This document shows positions 6,312-15,447 of a stretch of DNA of 17,494 bases, piece after piece. Source of the stretch: Lachnospiraceae bacterium (GTDB taxonomy: Bacteria; Bacillota_A; Clostridia; Lachnospirales; Lachnospiraceae); the NCBI GenBank assembly GCA_024684065.1, contig JAIKXO010000047.1, positions 1 through 17,494 of the forward strand. Reading direction: 5' to 3'. Both the position numbers and the translations under genes were made by a program. Positions within the stretch are counted from its first letter, which is position 1. Each line of letters opens with the position of its first letter. The notes beneath the pieces are model-generated. The model ran no database searches. It was not told where the DNA came from and was given only the letters and a program-made list of their open reading frames with translations.

Positions 6312-6573
6312 CCGGTCAGGTCTAACGGTGAGCAGGGTTCAAAACAGCAGCTGTTACTTTATTAATTGCCGTAATAGTATTATACTGATAGATAGTTTTT
6401 TTTTCGGAAACAGCTCAAATATCGTAAACTCAGGTTTCTATAATGTCATCATTTAGATCTGGCTTCCTGCCCGGGAAATCGGAATTTTCGAAGGGACCAT
6501 TCACGGCCTGAAGTATATCAGATCCTTTCGGTTTAATGTTTGCAGGGATATTAAAAAAACAGGAGGTAACGCT
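6312..6573 (+). promoter_or_regulatory. Upstream region of the beta-helix gene
   Basis: No gene is visible in this 262-bp stretch. It holds a 13-bp dyad AACAGC-A-GCTGTT (6343-6355), candidate -10 hexamers TATACT (6381-6386) and TATAAT (6439-6444), both without a convincing -35, and the strong ribosome binding site AGGAGG (6561-6566), 7 nt before the TTG at 6574. The sequence GCCCGGGAAA, also present near 6186-6195, recurs at about 6469-6478; I read nothing into that. Confidence 0.4.
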
Positions 6574-9500
6574 TTGAAGAAAAAAAGAATCGGATTGTTT
6601 TTAGCAGGAATTTTTGCCGCTTTTGGCTTAAGCATCTTTTTTCCTGACAGTGTATGGGCGGGTGAACAGACGGTTAAGGAAGTAAGCACAGTAAAAGAAC
6701 TTGCAGATGCCATAGCGGATGATACCACTATCATAATGGCACCGGGTACCTACAACCTGACAGAATATCTTGAAAAATCGAAGGATGTAAAGATATGGGA
6801 AGAAGGCATGGACGAGCCCGGGATCTATAACTCCTCTACAGAGGACGATCCGGAATTCATGATCCGGAATATAAATAACCTTACCATAACCTCTGAGGAC
6901 CGGTTTGAACCGTCTGAACTTGTCAGTGATCCCCGTTATACCGATGTGCTCCGTTTTTCAGGATGTGATAATATCATTCTCGACGCTCTTGTCATAGGGC
7001 ATACCGAAAGGCCGGAGCTGGGGGACTGCGCGGGAGATGTCATTTGCTTTTCAAATAGCAGCAATATTACCATTACCGCCACAGAGCTTTACGGCTGCGG
7101 AGCCTACGGGCTTGATGCTTTCGAGTGTGACCACATATCAATGCTTTACTGTGATGTGCACGACTGTACCTATGGCTGTGTTTATACCTATGATACCGAA
7201 CATATTAACTTCATAGGCACGGATTTCCATGACTGCGAAGGATACACGATGTTTGAATTCGGCAAAAAGCCGGCGGCCTTTATTGAATGCAGCCTGAGAA
7301 ACTTAAACGGAACCTTTACCGATTCGGCCGATGTCACAATGATCAATACCGAGATCGACAACTGCTTCGATGGCTTCGGAGGCTTCGGCCCCGGAGATAC
7401 CGGCATTATCGAAGAAGATCCGGATAATACAGAGCAGTCAGCCTCTGACGATGATAAAAAGACAGAAACGGAAACTCAAAAGCCTCAGGACTCAGGCGCT
7501 GATAAGACGGAACCTGAAAAACCGGCTGAAAAAGAGCCTGAAAAAACCGAAACAACGGGCGTTTCAGATATACTGGATGAGCCCGTTACGGAAACCGAAC
7601 TCATAGAATATACAGTAAAAAGCCATCCTATGGAAGTAGAGGATAACAAAAAAACGCTGATAAGCGGCAATTATTATGAGATCCTCTTATCCGACGGTGA
7701 TAAGAAAAAATGGCCGGAGCTCGCAGAGACAATTGACTATTTAAATAAGAACGCAAACGATGATCTTGAAGGCTTTCTTACACAGAACTATGAATATGCC
7801 AGAAATGCGTTAGATCAGTCAGATAAGGATGTCTTTCTTGAATTCAGGGATGAAATTCACTATGTTCCCCAGAGAACGGACAGCCTGGTCTTCTCCTACG
7901 CGCTTTCCGAGATGCTTTCCTACGAGGCTTCATCAAATATCTTAGCGCGAGGCTTCACTTTCGATCCGGAAAGCGGCAGGAGCATCCATCTTAATGAAGT
8001 GGTAAAGAAAATTGACAGTCTCCCGGAGATTTTACTTACCGAAATTAAAAAGGCAGAGCAGTATAATGAATTTTTTAACGAAAATCCGGACGCTGAGGAG
8101 CTGTTTACAGATGTTGTGGAAACGAGGCTTCAGGATAACGGAGAGTATCTGGACTGGACTCTTGATTACGATGGAATGCGGGTATATTTCTACCAATATG
8201 ATTTCGGTCCCGAGGAGCTTTTAGCTCCTTCTGTTCTGATCCCCTTTGAAGACTATCCGGAGCTTTTCTACAAACGATATGTGTACACCGGTGAAATTCC
8301 TCTGGGTAACGAGAATATGAATTTTGAAAGCGATGCCGCGACAGTCACTTACAAATATGAAGAGTTATCCGGGAAAGAAACGGAAGATAACGAAAAAAAG
8401 AACACGGAAAACGAAGGCATAATAAAGACACTGCCGTTATCCTGGTCTATGGAAGTAAACTATCCGGAAAATGAAGAAGAGTATGGCGACCGTTATTCTT
8501 ATTATACCTATACCGATATTTATACCGTTTCAGAGGAGGAATATCCGGCTCTTTCAGAGGCGCTTGACACTTACAACGATCAGAGCCGTAAAGCCATAAA
8601 AACCTTCTTTAAAACAATGAAAAACCAGATCGACAGCCTGTATACACCGAATGATGATGAATGGCCGACCTTTGCCTATGAACGGAGGCTGTCTCTGAAC
8701 AGGGCGGATGATGTCCTTTTATCCTTTACCCAGTATAATAACTCCACGGCTGTCCCCGACTACATTGACAGCGAAGCGCTGGGGATAAATATCGATACGC
8801 AGACCGGCGAATATATAGATCTTTTGGATGTGGTCGTTTCAAAAGAATCCCTGAGGACAGCCGCAGAGCATGCGCTTGAGAGCACTGATTTTTATGTGGA
8901 TGAATGGAAGGAAGAAGCTTTAAAGATCGTAAACAAGGCTCTTAAGAATAATATGATCATAAGCGATCCCGCAGGTCTTTCCTTCACGATCGACTATCAG
9001 GGACTGACGCTTATCTTTAACGGTTCCCTGACGGGCTTCGACGACGGACCAAGCACGATCTTCTTAGCTTTTTCCGAATATCCCGAGCTGTTTAATGACA
9101 AGTATATGCAGGTTCCCGATAATTACTTTATTGAGCTTGCTAAGGGCGATTTCATGGACATCTACTGGTTCGATTTTGACGGGGACGGAAAGGCTGAACC
9201 CTTCTCCGTTATCTGGGAGCCGGATGACGATGGGGATTATCTGCACGGCGTTTCATTATTATGGAACGATACGAAATGCGAGCTCTCCGAAGTAGATGAC
9301 TGCTATGAACTGAATGCGTATCTCGCGCATAATAACGGAAAGGACTACATCTATATTGACACTACAACATATGATGATTATCAGCGGATATTTATCTACG
9401 GGATCGATACTGAGGCCCTCTACTATATAGGTTGTGCCGAAGGTAACATGAAGTTCATGATGTATGTTGATGAAGACGATCTCATTGACGAAACGGAGGG

Positions 9501-9924
9501 TATTGTTTATCTTCCGGGTTATCAGCCGGTTGATCCCGGAAACTTTAAGCTGATGACCGAAGACAGTATTATGGGCGATAATTTTGTAACGGCGGATTAT
9601 TGCATCGACTGGGAGGGCTATCCGGATGAGACCGGTTATTCAAAATACTATATGCCGGAAGATTACTGGTATATAGAGGTTAAAGAGGATATCGACGCAG
9701 AATATGTAGAGGAGGGTTCCAATGCCCTTGGAGCATCAGGCGGAACTCTTAAAAGCGGAACTCTTGTACAGCCTTACAGGATCACCGAGAACGGAGGTAC
9801 TCTGATCATAAGGAGCGAAGATAAAAAAAGATGGGTTGTGTACGTTGAAAAAACCGACGACGGATGGCTGATAAACGGAAAAGATCCCGATGAACTGTTT
9901 GACAATCTTCCGTATTCTTCATGA
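6574..9924 (+). CDS. Large secreted protein: beta-helix, acidic linker, two RsiV-like modules
   Basis: 1116 residues; TTG start with AGGAGG 7 nt upstream. Signal peptide 1-29 (MKKKRIGLFLAGIF...SVWAG). Residues about 35-270 form a right-handed parallel beta-helix: repeated short rungs such as NITITATELYGCGAYG, HISMLYCDVHDCTYG, HINFIGTDFHDCEGY. About 275-340 is a low-complexity E/K/T/P linker. Two related modules follow (about 345-600 and 640-875), each ending in a (D/Q)G-x-(R/T)-(V/L)-x-F strand and a hallmark (D/E)YPELF segment (FEDYPELFYKRY; FSEYPELFNDKY), resembling DUF3298/RsiV C-terminal domains, which in other proteins bind lysozyme or peptidoglycan. The C-terminus (880-1116) starts with DIYWFDFDGDGKAEP, a DxDGDG calcium loop as in FG-GAP/VCBS repeats. 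It is probably an extracellular wall- or glycan-interacting protein. No anchor motif is seen. It is single in its orientation, with no clear terminator after it. Confidence 0.85.
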   Translation: MKKKRIGLFLAGIFAAFGLSIFFPDSVWAGEQTVKEVSTVKELADAIADDTTIIMAPGTYNLTEYLEKSKDVKIWEEGMDEPGIYNSSTEDDPEFMIRNINNLTITSEDRFEPSELVSDPRYTDVLRFSGCDNIILDALVIGHTERPELGDCAGDVICFSNSSNITITATELYGCGAYGLDAFECDHISMLYCDVHDCTYGCVYTYDTEHINFIGTDFHDCEGYTMFEFGKKPAAFIECSLRNLNGTFTDSADVTMINTEIDNCFDGFGGFGPGDTGIIEEDPDNTEQSASDDDKKTETETQKPQDSGADKTEPEKPAEKEPEKTETTGVSDILDEPVTETELIEYTVKSHPMEVEDNKKTLISGNYYEILLSDGDKKKWPELAETIDYLNKNANDDLEGFLTQNYEYARNALDQSDKDVFLEFRDEIHYVPQRTDSLVFSYALSEMLSYEASSNILARGFTFDPESGRSIHLNEVVKKIDSLPEILLTEIKKAEQYNEFFNENPDAEELFTDVVETRLQDNGEYLDWTLDYDGMRVYFYQYDFGPEELLAPSVLIPFEDYPELFYKRYVYTGEIPLGNENMNFESDAATVTYKYEELSGKETEDNEKKNTENEGIIKTLPLSWSMEVNYPENEEEYGDRYSYYTYTDIYTVSEEEYPALSEALDTYNDQSRKAIKTFFKTMKNQIDSLYTPNDDEWPTFAYERRLSLNRADDVLLSFTQYNNSTAVPDYIDSEALGINIDTQTGEYIDLLDVVVSKESLRTAAEHALESTDFYVDEWKEEALKIVNKALKNNMIISDPAGLSFTIDYQGLTLIFNGSLTGFDDGPSTIFLAFSEYPELFNDKYMQVPDNYFIELAKGDFMDIYWFDFDGDGKAEPFSVIWEPDDDGDYLHGVSLLWNDTKCELSEVDDCYELNAYLAHNNGKDYIYIDTTTYDDYQRIFIYGIDTEALYYIGCAEGNMKFMMYVDEDDLIDETEGIVYLPGYQPVDPGNFKLMTEDSIMGDNFVTADYCIDWEGYPDETGYSKYYMPEDYWYIEVKEDIDAEYVEEGSNALGASGGTLKSGTLVQPYRITENGGTLIIRSEDKKRWVVYVEKTDDGWLINGKDPDELFDNLPYSS

Positions 9925-10053
9925 TTATCAGCTGAAAGTCATTTGCTTTTGATGTCTCAGTCATAATATATGGTATATACCAACGGATAACGATCGCGCT
10001 TTTTTGTCAATGATCATTGATCCGGAAATAAACAACTTACATCAGTATATAAA
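9925..10053 (+). promoter_or_regulatory. Intergenic region with two perfect palindromes and a conserved TATAAA
   Basis: TGGTATATACCA (9971-9982, 12 bp) and TCAATGATCATTGA (10007-10020, 14 bp) are perfect palindromes 24 bp apart, suited to dimeric repressors. TATAAA at 10048-10053 directly precedes the repeated leader, as it does (with a 3-bp offset) in the second copy at 16052-16057, so it is probably the -10 element. No clean -35 is seen. Confidence 0.45.
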
Positions 10054-10123
10054 GAGCCCTCGACTCTGACGAGGGTATGTCAGATATTTCAGTGGCAAAA
10101 ACCCCTTTCAATAGAGGAGTAAT
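10054..10123 (+). repeat. Duplicated leader element, copy 1 (upstream of zinc-ribbon gene)
   Basis: This is a 70-bp sequence from GAGCCC to GGAGTAAT. It is nearly identical to the reverse complement of 15980-16048, differing by one inserted T (10060), C for A (10070) and T for G (10093). It ends in the ribosome binding site GAGGAG, and the gene starts 4 bp after it with ATGGA. In this copy CCCTCG (10058-10063) can pair with CGAGGG. Such conservation of untranslated sequence suggests a structured cis-acting leader or a recent duplication. Confidence 0.8.
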
Positions 10124-10126
10124 TTA

Positions 10127-11296
10127 ATGGAATCTGTAAAAGAACAAAAGTGTCCCGACTGCGGCGCGGCGATGCGCTTCGACCCTCTGTCGGACAAGCT
10201 TGTCTGCGATTACTGCGGAAAAGTAATGGAGATCAAAGCTTCAAAAAAGGAGCCGCCGGACAAGGGAAGCATATCCGGTAAGGCAGATGCCACTGCAAAA
10301 AAAGAAAAGCAGAATAAAACGGAAAAAGAGAAAACTTCCGGGGATACCGACAGTATCGTTAACGGCTTTGATTTTGATTCCCTGAACGAAATGGCATCCC
10401 GTCCCGATGCGCAGAGCCTTCCTATTTATAACTGCGTTTCCTGCGGCGCTGAGGTCATCGCATCACCTGAACAGGTGGCGACCTCCTGTCCTTACTGCGG
10501 CAACAATATCGTTCTGACGCAAAAGGTTTCAGGACAGCTGCGTCCTGACGGACTGATCCCTTTTAAGATCGATTCAAAGGCGATGCCGGCGGCAGTCAGA
10601 AATTATTATAAAGGAAAGAAGCTTCTTCCAAGACGTTTTTTTGCTGACAGTGTTTTGGGAAACGTTACGGGAGTATATGTTCCCTTCTGGGTCTTTTCGG
10701 GAAAGCTTTCGGGACGGCTGACCTACAGCGCTGAACAACACAGCTCTTTCCGTGAAGGTGATTACCGGGTTACCCAGACTGATCACTACCAGCTGACAAG
10801 GGATGTAGAGGCGTCTTTCGAAAACGTGCCGGTAGATGCAGGGGAAAAGATATCGGATGCGCTTATGGATTCTCTTGAGCCGTTTAACATGAAGGATGTA
10901 AAGCCCTTTGACATGCGATATCTCGCGGGCTTTACGGCGGACCGTTTCGATGTCGCAAAGGATGAGACCGCAAAGCACGCACAGAAAAGAATGCACTCCA
11001 CAACCGCCCAATCAGCCAATTCCCATGCGGGCGCAGGCTATACCAATGTATCGGCCTCAGGCGGACGACTGAGCGCAAGCCTGTCGGCGAAATATCTGCT
11101 TTTTCCCGTATATATGTTTGATGTGGTTTTTAACGGAAAGAAATATCCCTTCGCCGTCAACGGACAGACCGGGAAGGTTTCGGGCGAGCTTCCGATCGAC
11201 GAGGGTGTTTCAAGGGCTTATTACTGGCTTCGCGTAGGGATCCTCGGAGGCGGGCTGATGCTGTTTTCCTTTATCAAATATATGCTTGGGTACTGA
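10127..11296 (+). CDS. Membrane-anchored double zinc-ribbon protein
   Basis: 389 residues. Two four-cysteine zinc ribbons are visible: Cys9/Cys12 with Cys27/Cys30 (CPDCGAAM... CDYCGK) and Cys103/Cys106 with Cys121/Cys124 (CVSCGAE... CPYCGN), separated by a lysine-rich disordered segment. The middle is a mixed alpha/beta region (FIPFKIDSKAM-type motif, VTGVYVPFWVFSGKLSG), and one transmembrane helix (about 366-386) lies at the C-terminus. This matches proteins annotated as TFIIB-type zinc ribbon or mislabelled PriA-like in Lachnospiraceae; the role is unknown and the ribbons should face the cytoplasm. The start follows GAGGAG in the duplicated leader. The next gene begins 2 bp after this stop and encodes TPM domains, a known pairing, so the two are probably translated together and work at the membrane. 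Confidence 0.85.
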   Translation: MESVKEQKCPDCGAAMRFDPLSDKLVCDYCGKVMEIKASKKEPPDKGSISGKADATAKKEKQNKTEKEKTSGDTDSIVNGFDFDSLNEMASRPDAQSLPIYNCVSCGAEVIASPEQVATSCPYCGNNIVLTQKVSGQLRPDGLIPFKIDSKAMPAAVRNYYKGKKLLPRRFFADSVLGNVTGVYVPFWVFSGKLSGRLTYSAEQHSSFREGDYRVTQTDHYQLTRDVEASFENVPVDAGEKISDALMDSLEPFNMKDVKPFDMRYLAGFTADRFDVAKDETAKHAQKRMHSTTAQSANSHAGAGYTNVSASGGRLSASLSAKYLLFPVYMFDVVFNGKKYPFAVNGQTGKVSGELPIDEGVSRAYYWLRVGILGGGLMLFSFIKYMLGY

Positions 11297-11298
11297 TC

Positions 11299-13416
11299 AT
11301 GAGAATAATTGATAATAAACAGATGATGAATATATCCTGTCATCAGGACAGACCTGAAAATATAAAGTCATCCATTATAAATATCAGAAATATACTCGCT
11401 TCATTTATTATCGGGCTCTGCTTTTTTATGTCTTTTCCAATTGCGCGGATAAATGCAGATGATCTGTGGAGCGAGGCTTATTTCAGGGGCGTTGATACCT
11501 CCGGGGAAATCTCTGATGAAGAGGAAGAAAGCCTGGATTCACACTGCCTTGAATTTATGAAGCAATATGAGGTAGATCTGGCACTGCTCGCTCTTACTCC
11601 CGACCGCTACGAGGGGCTTACCCTCGAAGAAGCCGCCAGAATGCATTACGATGAATGCGAGTTTGGTTACGGTCCCGACAGGGACGGCTTTATGATGATC
11701 TGGGATATTGAAAGCGATGAGGTCCTGATCGAAGCTTACGGCAGGGCAGAAAATCTGATATCCCGGAATTATCTGGATTTCACAGAAGAATCCGTTGCAA
11801 AATACAGGGAAGATTACGGGATCTACGGGCCGCTCTATGCTACATACCGCATGCTCAGCAATTATATGGAAGGTAAGGTGGAAGATCCTGAAAGGCCCGC
11901 CGGACAGACCGAAGCCGAAAATGAGACCGATATCTCTGAAAATGATGCGCTGAGCGTTACGGAGCAGGATGAGAATTTAGACGAAACCCTTGATGCCGTC
12001 AATACGGAGGCGGACGAAGCCCTTAAAGCAATGGAATCAGATAACCCGGAAACATCGGGCAATTCCGCTCTGGCGGCTCCGATAAAGGAATCCGGGGAAG
12101 ATACGGCTGCGGAAACAGACGGAACCCTTAATGTACAGGCACAGCGGGATCCGAATATGCCTGACTGGTATCCTGCGGATCCGAAAAGTTTTGTACCCTT
12201 CCACGATGAAGAGGCAAAACGTGTCGTCGATGATGCAGACATCTTCACCGATGAGCAGGAAGCAACAATGGAAGCACGTCTTTCCGAGATCAGAGAAGAG
12301 CTTTCAAAAGACATCGTGATCTTCACCGATGTTTCCACTCATGGGCTTTCACGCGAGGTCTATGCGGCGGATTTCTATGATTTTAACGGCTATGGTATCG
12401 GTCCGGAATATGAAGGAGCATGTCTCTTGATCTGTATGGACCCCGATAACCGGGGCGGATGGTGCTGCTGCAGCGGAAGTGAGACCAGGGCGCTTTATAC
12501 GGAATATATCGCCAATCTGATAGATGATATGCTCTATGCTTATCTGGGAGAGGGAGCCTATTACGCCGCAGTTTCAAACTGGATCGAAAATTTCAGAAAC
12601 CTTTATCTGACAGGTTCTCCCTATCTTTCGGACTGGGCTCTTCAGTCGAAAGAGTTCTTTACCCGTTTTCATAACGAGGACGCGCCAAGGGTTATCGACA
12701 ATGCCAGGATCTTAACGATAGATGAGCTTAATGCCCTGACCGCAGAGGCAAAGGCCTTATCCGATGACTGGCAGACAGACATCGTTATCTTTACCTCACC
12801 GAACGGCGGAGGCCTTTCCATTGAAGATCTGACGGAAAAATATTATTATTTTAACGGTTACGGCTACGGGGACGATTACAGCGGAATTATGCTGACGGTA
12901 TACCGCAGGAATGGAACCGACATAGATTCGTATGTCCGGGGCTTTGGAAAATCTGCGGAGATCCTTACGGAAACCAATTCGGGACGTCTTGCGAAACGCT
13001 GCAAAAATACTGTACTCTGGGGTGATTTTAATGATGCTCTGACAGGGTTTCTGGATCAGACAAAACATATGTTCGAAACCGGCAGGGTACCGCGTTCAAT
13101 GCTGTCCTGGTCGGTAACATTAATTTTAGAGCTTCTGGCGGGCTTTATCTTTGCAGGTGTGTCTCTGTCCAAAGCAAGAAAGAAGATGGAAACACCGGTC
13201 CTTAAGGAAAATGCTGATACGTATCTGGTTAAGAACAGTCTTATAGTTTCGAAAGTATCTGACAGGTTCATCCGTACGGATAAGAACAGGGTTTACGATC
13301 CGGTGACAAGATCCTCAGGCGGAAGCTCTTCTTCTTCCGGAGGCCGGTCATCCTACAGCAGCTCCTATTCAGGCTCCTCCGGTCGTTCACATTCCGGATC
13401 GGGGCGCAGCTTTTAA
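11299..13416 (+). CDS. Triple TPM-domain membrane protein with Gly/Ser tail
   Basis: 705 residues. A signal/anchor segment (about 31-52, ending ARINADD) exports the body. TPM-type modules sit at about 61-190 (divergent), 298-435 (RVVDDADIFTDEQEATMEAR ... DIVIFTDVS ... DFYDFNGYGIGPEYEGACLL) and 455-590 (RVIDNARILTIDELNAL ... DIVIFTS ... KYYYFNGYGYGDDYSGIML). Each keeps the TPM pattern V-x-D-x-A-x-x-x-(T/L)xxE...DIVIFT...Y(Y/D)FNGYG. An acidic linker (190-295) separates the first two. A transmembrane helix at about 602-622 precedes a basic cytosolic region and a Ser/Gly tail (672-705), common in this family. TPM domains occur in photosystem II repair factors and in membrane proteins of unknown role. 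It starts 2 bp after the zinc-ribbon stop with no good ribosome site, implying coupling. Three TPM units are unusual. Confidence 0.85.
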   Translation: MRIIDNKQMMNISCHQDRPENIKSSIINIRNILASFIIGLCFFMSFPIARINADDLWSEAYFRGVDTSGEISDEEEESLDSHCLEFMKQYEVDLALLALTPDRYEGLTLEEAARMHYDECEFGYGPDRDGFMMIWDIESDEVLIEAYGRAENLISRNYLDFTEESVAKYREDYGIYGPLYATYRMLSNYMEGKVEDPERPAGQTEAENETDISENDALSVTEQDENLDETLDAVNTEADEALKAMESDNPETSGNSALAAPIKESGEDTAAETDGTLNVQAQRDPNMPDWYPADPKSFVPFHDEEAKRVVDDADIFTDEQEATMEARLSEIREELSKDIVIFTDVSTHGLSREVYAADFYDFNGYGIGPEYEGACLLICMDPDNRGGWCCCSGSETRALYTEYIANLIDDMLYAYLGEGAYYAAVSNWIENFRNLYLTGSPYLSDWALQSKEFFTRFHNEDAPRVIDNARILTIDELNALTAEAKALSDDWQTDIVIFTSPNGGGLSIEDLTEKYYYFNGYGYGDDYSGIMLTVYRRNGTDIDSYVRGFGKSAEILTETNSGRLAKRCKNTVLWGDFNDALTGFLDQTKHMFETGRVPRSMLSWSVTLILELLAGFIFAGVSLSKARKKMETPVLKENADTYLVKNSLIVSKVSDRFIRTDKNRVYDPVTRSSGGSSSSSGGRSSYSSSYSGSSGRSHSGSGRSF

Positions 13417-13490
13417 CCTTTTTGGGATAAATCCGGTTTTTACAAATAAAAAATAATTTCTACCAGAAACTTAAAAAAGGAGGTTATATA

Positions 13491-14333
13491 ATGAAAAAAA
13501 TCGCATTATGTACAACGCTCGCGCTCGCGCTTGCCATGACTATGCCTATAAAGGCACAGGAAGATGTTAAGGCTGAGGCAGATTCTGAGATCACGGTACA
13601 AACTGAATATGTCGAAAGCAGGGTTTTTTCCGCTCCTAAGAGGAGAACAGGAAAACATGTCGACAGCATTGAGAAAGATTCAGACAAAAAGAAGGATCCC
13701 GATGTTAATAAAAAAGACAAAAAAACAAACGGGGCAGCAACTGCCTCTGACAGTTCGGATCCATTTGAATTAAAGAGAGAGTGGCAGACAGATCAGGATT
13801 ATGTCCTTGAGGATCCGGCTCCTCTTAATCTGAAAGATTTAAAGGAAGCCGTGGATGTAAAGGATCCCCGCAGTGTCGCCGCTTATTGGGTATGGTCCGT
13901 CAACTGCCTTACAAAGGATTATGATGACGGCATGGAAATGATGAAGTATCTTTTTGCCGATATTGAACCCTTCGGAAGAGGCTACACTGAAGGCGGCGTT
14001 TCCGGCAAAGCCGGCTGGGACACCTATTTTAACGAAAGACTTAAGGATAAACAATATTCCTGGCTTCCCCAGGCTTACTTTGAGGGAGGCAGCAGAAGCA
14101 ACAATTTTGAGCCGGCTGCGCCTGTTACCATCGAGTTATACTATAACGGAAACAACACCGAAACCATTAATGACCAGACGCTTTCTTCATCAGGCAGACT
14201 CAATATCGTATACTGGGTTAAGAGCCACGCAGGCGGAAATCAGGTCAATATCACCCTGAGCCGCTTTGAAGGCACTGATCGCTGGTATGTGACAAGCGGC
14301 AGTTCTTCTTCAGCTCTGTTCTATCAGCAGTGA
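13491..14333 (+). CDS. Small secreted protein of unknown function (DUF6935-like)
   Basis: 280 residues with a strong ribosome site (AAGGAGG, 7 nt before ATG). Signal peptide MKKIALCTTLALALAMTMPIKAQ; mature N-terminus lysine/aspartate-rich and disordered to about residue 100. The folded part (about 105-280) has DPRSVAAYWVWSVNCLTKDYDDGMEM, SWLPQAYFEGGSRSNNFEP, a beta-rich segment, and ends FEGTDRWYVTSG. The pattern PR-x-AAY...LP-x-(A/S)YFEG-x-x-x-x-N(N/Y)-x-P recalls the DUF6935 family from Lachnospiraceae; I recall this from memory and cannot confirm it. No enzymatic motif is visible. It follows the TPM gene by 75 bp without a terminator between them, so it probably belongs to the same operon. 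Extracellular. Confidence 0.8.
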   Translation: MKKIALCTTLALALAMTMPIKAQEDVKAEADSEITVQTEYVESRVFSAPKRRTGKHVDSIEKDSDKKKDPDVNKKDKKTNGAATASDSSDPFELKREWQTDQDYVLEDPAPLNLKDLKEAVDVKDPRSVAAYWVWSVNCLTKDYDDGMEMMKYLFADIEPFGRGYTEGGVSGKAGWDTYFNERLKDKQYSWLPQAYFEGGSRSNNFEPAAPVTIELYYNGNNTETINDQTLSSSGRLNIVYWVKSHAGGNQVNITLSRFEGTDRWYVTSGSSSSALFYQQ

Positions 14334-14431
14334 TCACTGCAAACTGCAGGCAAGCAGGCTTGTCCGCCCGGCTCATTGCTACTGGAATAATCTGACAGAG
14401 GGATTTAATAAAACGACTGTAATAAAAATGG

Positions 14432-14451
14432 CGGGGAATGATAGTTCCCCG
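14432..14451. terminator. Shared terminator hairpin between convergent operons
   Basis: CGGGGAA (14432-14438) pairs with TTCCCCG (14445-14451) around a 6-nt loop. On the minus strand it is followed by CCATTTTTATTA, a fair U-tract for the DUF3881 operon. On the plus strand CACTTTCTTTT follows, a weaker one for the secreted-protein operon. Confidence 0.65.
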
Positions 14452-14458
14452 TCACTTT

Positions 14459-14482
14459 CTTTTATAAAACCTTTTATAAAAC
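14459..14482. repeat. Exact tandem 12-bp repeat between convergent genes
   Basis: CTTTTATAAAAC occurs twice in direct succession (14459-14470, 14471-14482). Each unit contains the palindrome TTTTATAAAA. It lies just beyond the shared terminator. It may be a slippage product or an AT-rich binding site; nothing further can be said. Confidence 0.6.
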
Positions 14483-14523
14483 ATATTTGCCTGTCCGAAA
14501 AAGGATGATTTGGTCTGCCGTTA

Positions 14524-15420
14524 TCACTCCCCCTGTGAATCCGAATCAAAATTGACATGACCCTGAAGAAGTATGACTCCTCTGAATCTTCTGCCAGCGA
14601 GAGGCTCTCCGAGCAGATCCTTCTTATTTATACAGATCTTCATCGGCATGCTGTTGTAATTAATATCAAGAATGTATATTTCTTCTCCGGTGATCGAATT
14701 CACCTCAAGCGTCACATCCTCGATCTCTGCCAGTATCGAATACTGGTCGCACTCTACGCCATAGGGCATCAGATAGGTATCGACAAGGGAGAAAACATCC
14801 TCTTTGAGTATCTGCCTTGAAATTACATTATAGGTATCGATATCTTCAAGGGTAAGGCTTTCAATAGCCTCTTCATCTCCCATCCTGGCGGCGTTGATCT
14901 TTTCATTTCTGTCTTCAACCGCCTTTTTTATCATTTCCTTTTCCTTCTCGTCTTTTTTGATAGGGAGCATTATGATCCCCTGAGTGGATAAGGCCGCAAA
15001 GGTCACCGTTGTTCCCGAAAAAGGAAAATCCTGGTCAGTGTTTCTCCTTACCAGCTCAAGCCCGTTCTGCATATAAAAAATTAAAGTAACTCCGACCCTC
15101 GAATCCTCACATACTCCGGCATAAGAAAGCTCAGCCGCATGCCTTTCTATATTGACATCCTCCTCGGTGCTCACCTTATCACCGATACAGATGGGATAAT
15201 AGAAATCGAGTGTCAGCTCCTCTTCCTTATCATATTCACCCCTGAGACATACTCCGGTAGTGGGAGTAAAACACTTATAATACTCCACAAGCGCCAGATT
15301 GTCTTCAACTTCCACATATTCTCTGTTATCCGGATCGGTTACTATGAGGTTAAGAAGCTTTTTTAATTCTTTTTTCGATTTTATATCACTGAAGCCTACT
15401 GCTCTTAAATATGAATGCAA
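14524..15420 (-). CDS. DUF3881 family protein
   Basis: 298 residues, soluble, no signal peptide or membrane helix. It begins (TTG)HSYLRAVGFSDIKSKKELKKL, matching the M-H-x-(F/Y)-LRA-(I/V)-GFS start of DUF3881 proteins, which are about 290 residues long and confined to Lachnospiraceae-type Clostridia. It has an acidic body with ITGEEIYILDINYNSMPMKICI and a closing GRRFRGVILLQGHVNF. The start is a UUG preceded by GAGG 9 nt upstream; no ATG is available before the conserved LRAVGFS motif. It follows the DUF4446 gene by 27 bp and is last in the parA-parB-DUF4446 operon, so it is probably co-transcribed with chromosome partition genes. Its function is unknown, but the conserved place near the origin suggests a housekeeping rather than accessory role. 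Confidence 0.85.
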   Translation of the reverse strand: MHSYLRAVGFSDIKSKKELKKLLNLIVTDPDNREYVEVEDNLALVEYYKCFTPTTGVCLRGEYDKEEELTLDFYYPICIGDKVSTEEDVNIERHAAELSYAGVCEDSRVGVTLIFYMQNGLELVRRNTDQDFPFSGTTVTFAALSTQGIIMLPIKKDEKEKEMIKKAVEDRNEKINAARMGDEEAIESLTLEDIDTYNVISRQILKEDVFSLVDTYLMPYGVECDQYSILAEIEDVTLEVNSITGEEIYILDINYNSMPMKICINKKDLLGEPLAGRRFRGVILLQGHVNFDSDSQGE

Positions 15421-15447
15421 AATATTCTACCTCGTAATTAAATAGAA

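Noticed and set aside
6361..6420. CRISPR or phage attachment remnant near the T-run at about 6397-6405
   Set aside because: There are no regularly spaced repeats, no integrase and no direct repeat flanks; the T-loop motif is better explained by the structured RNA next to DUF2828.
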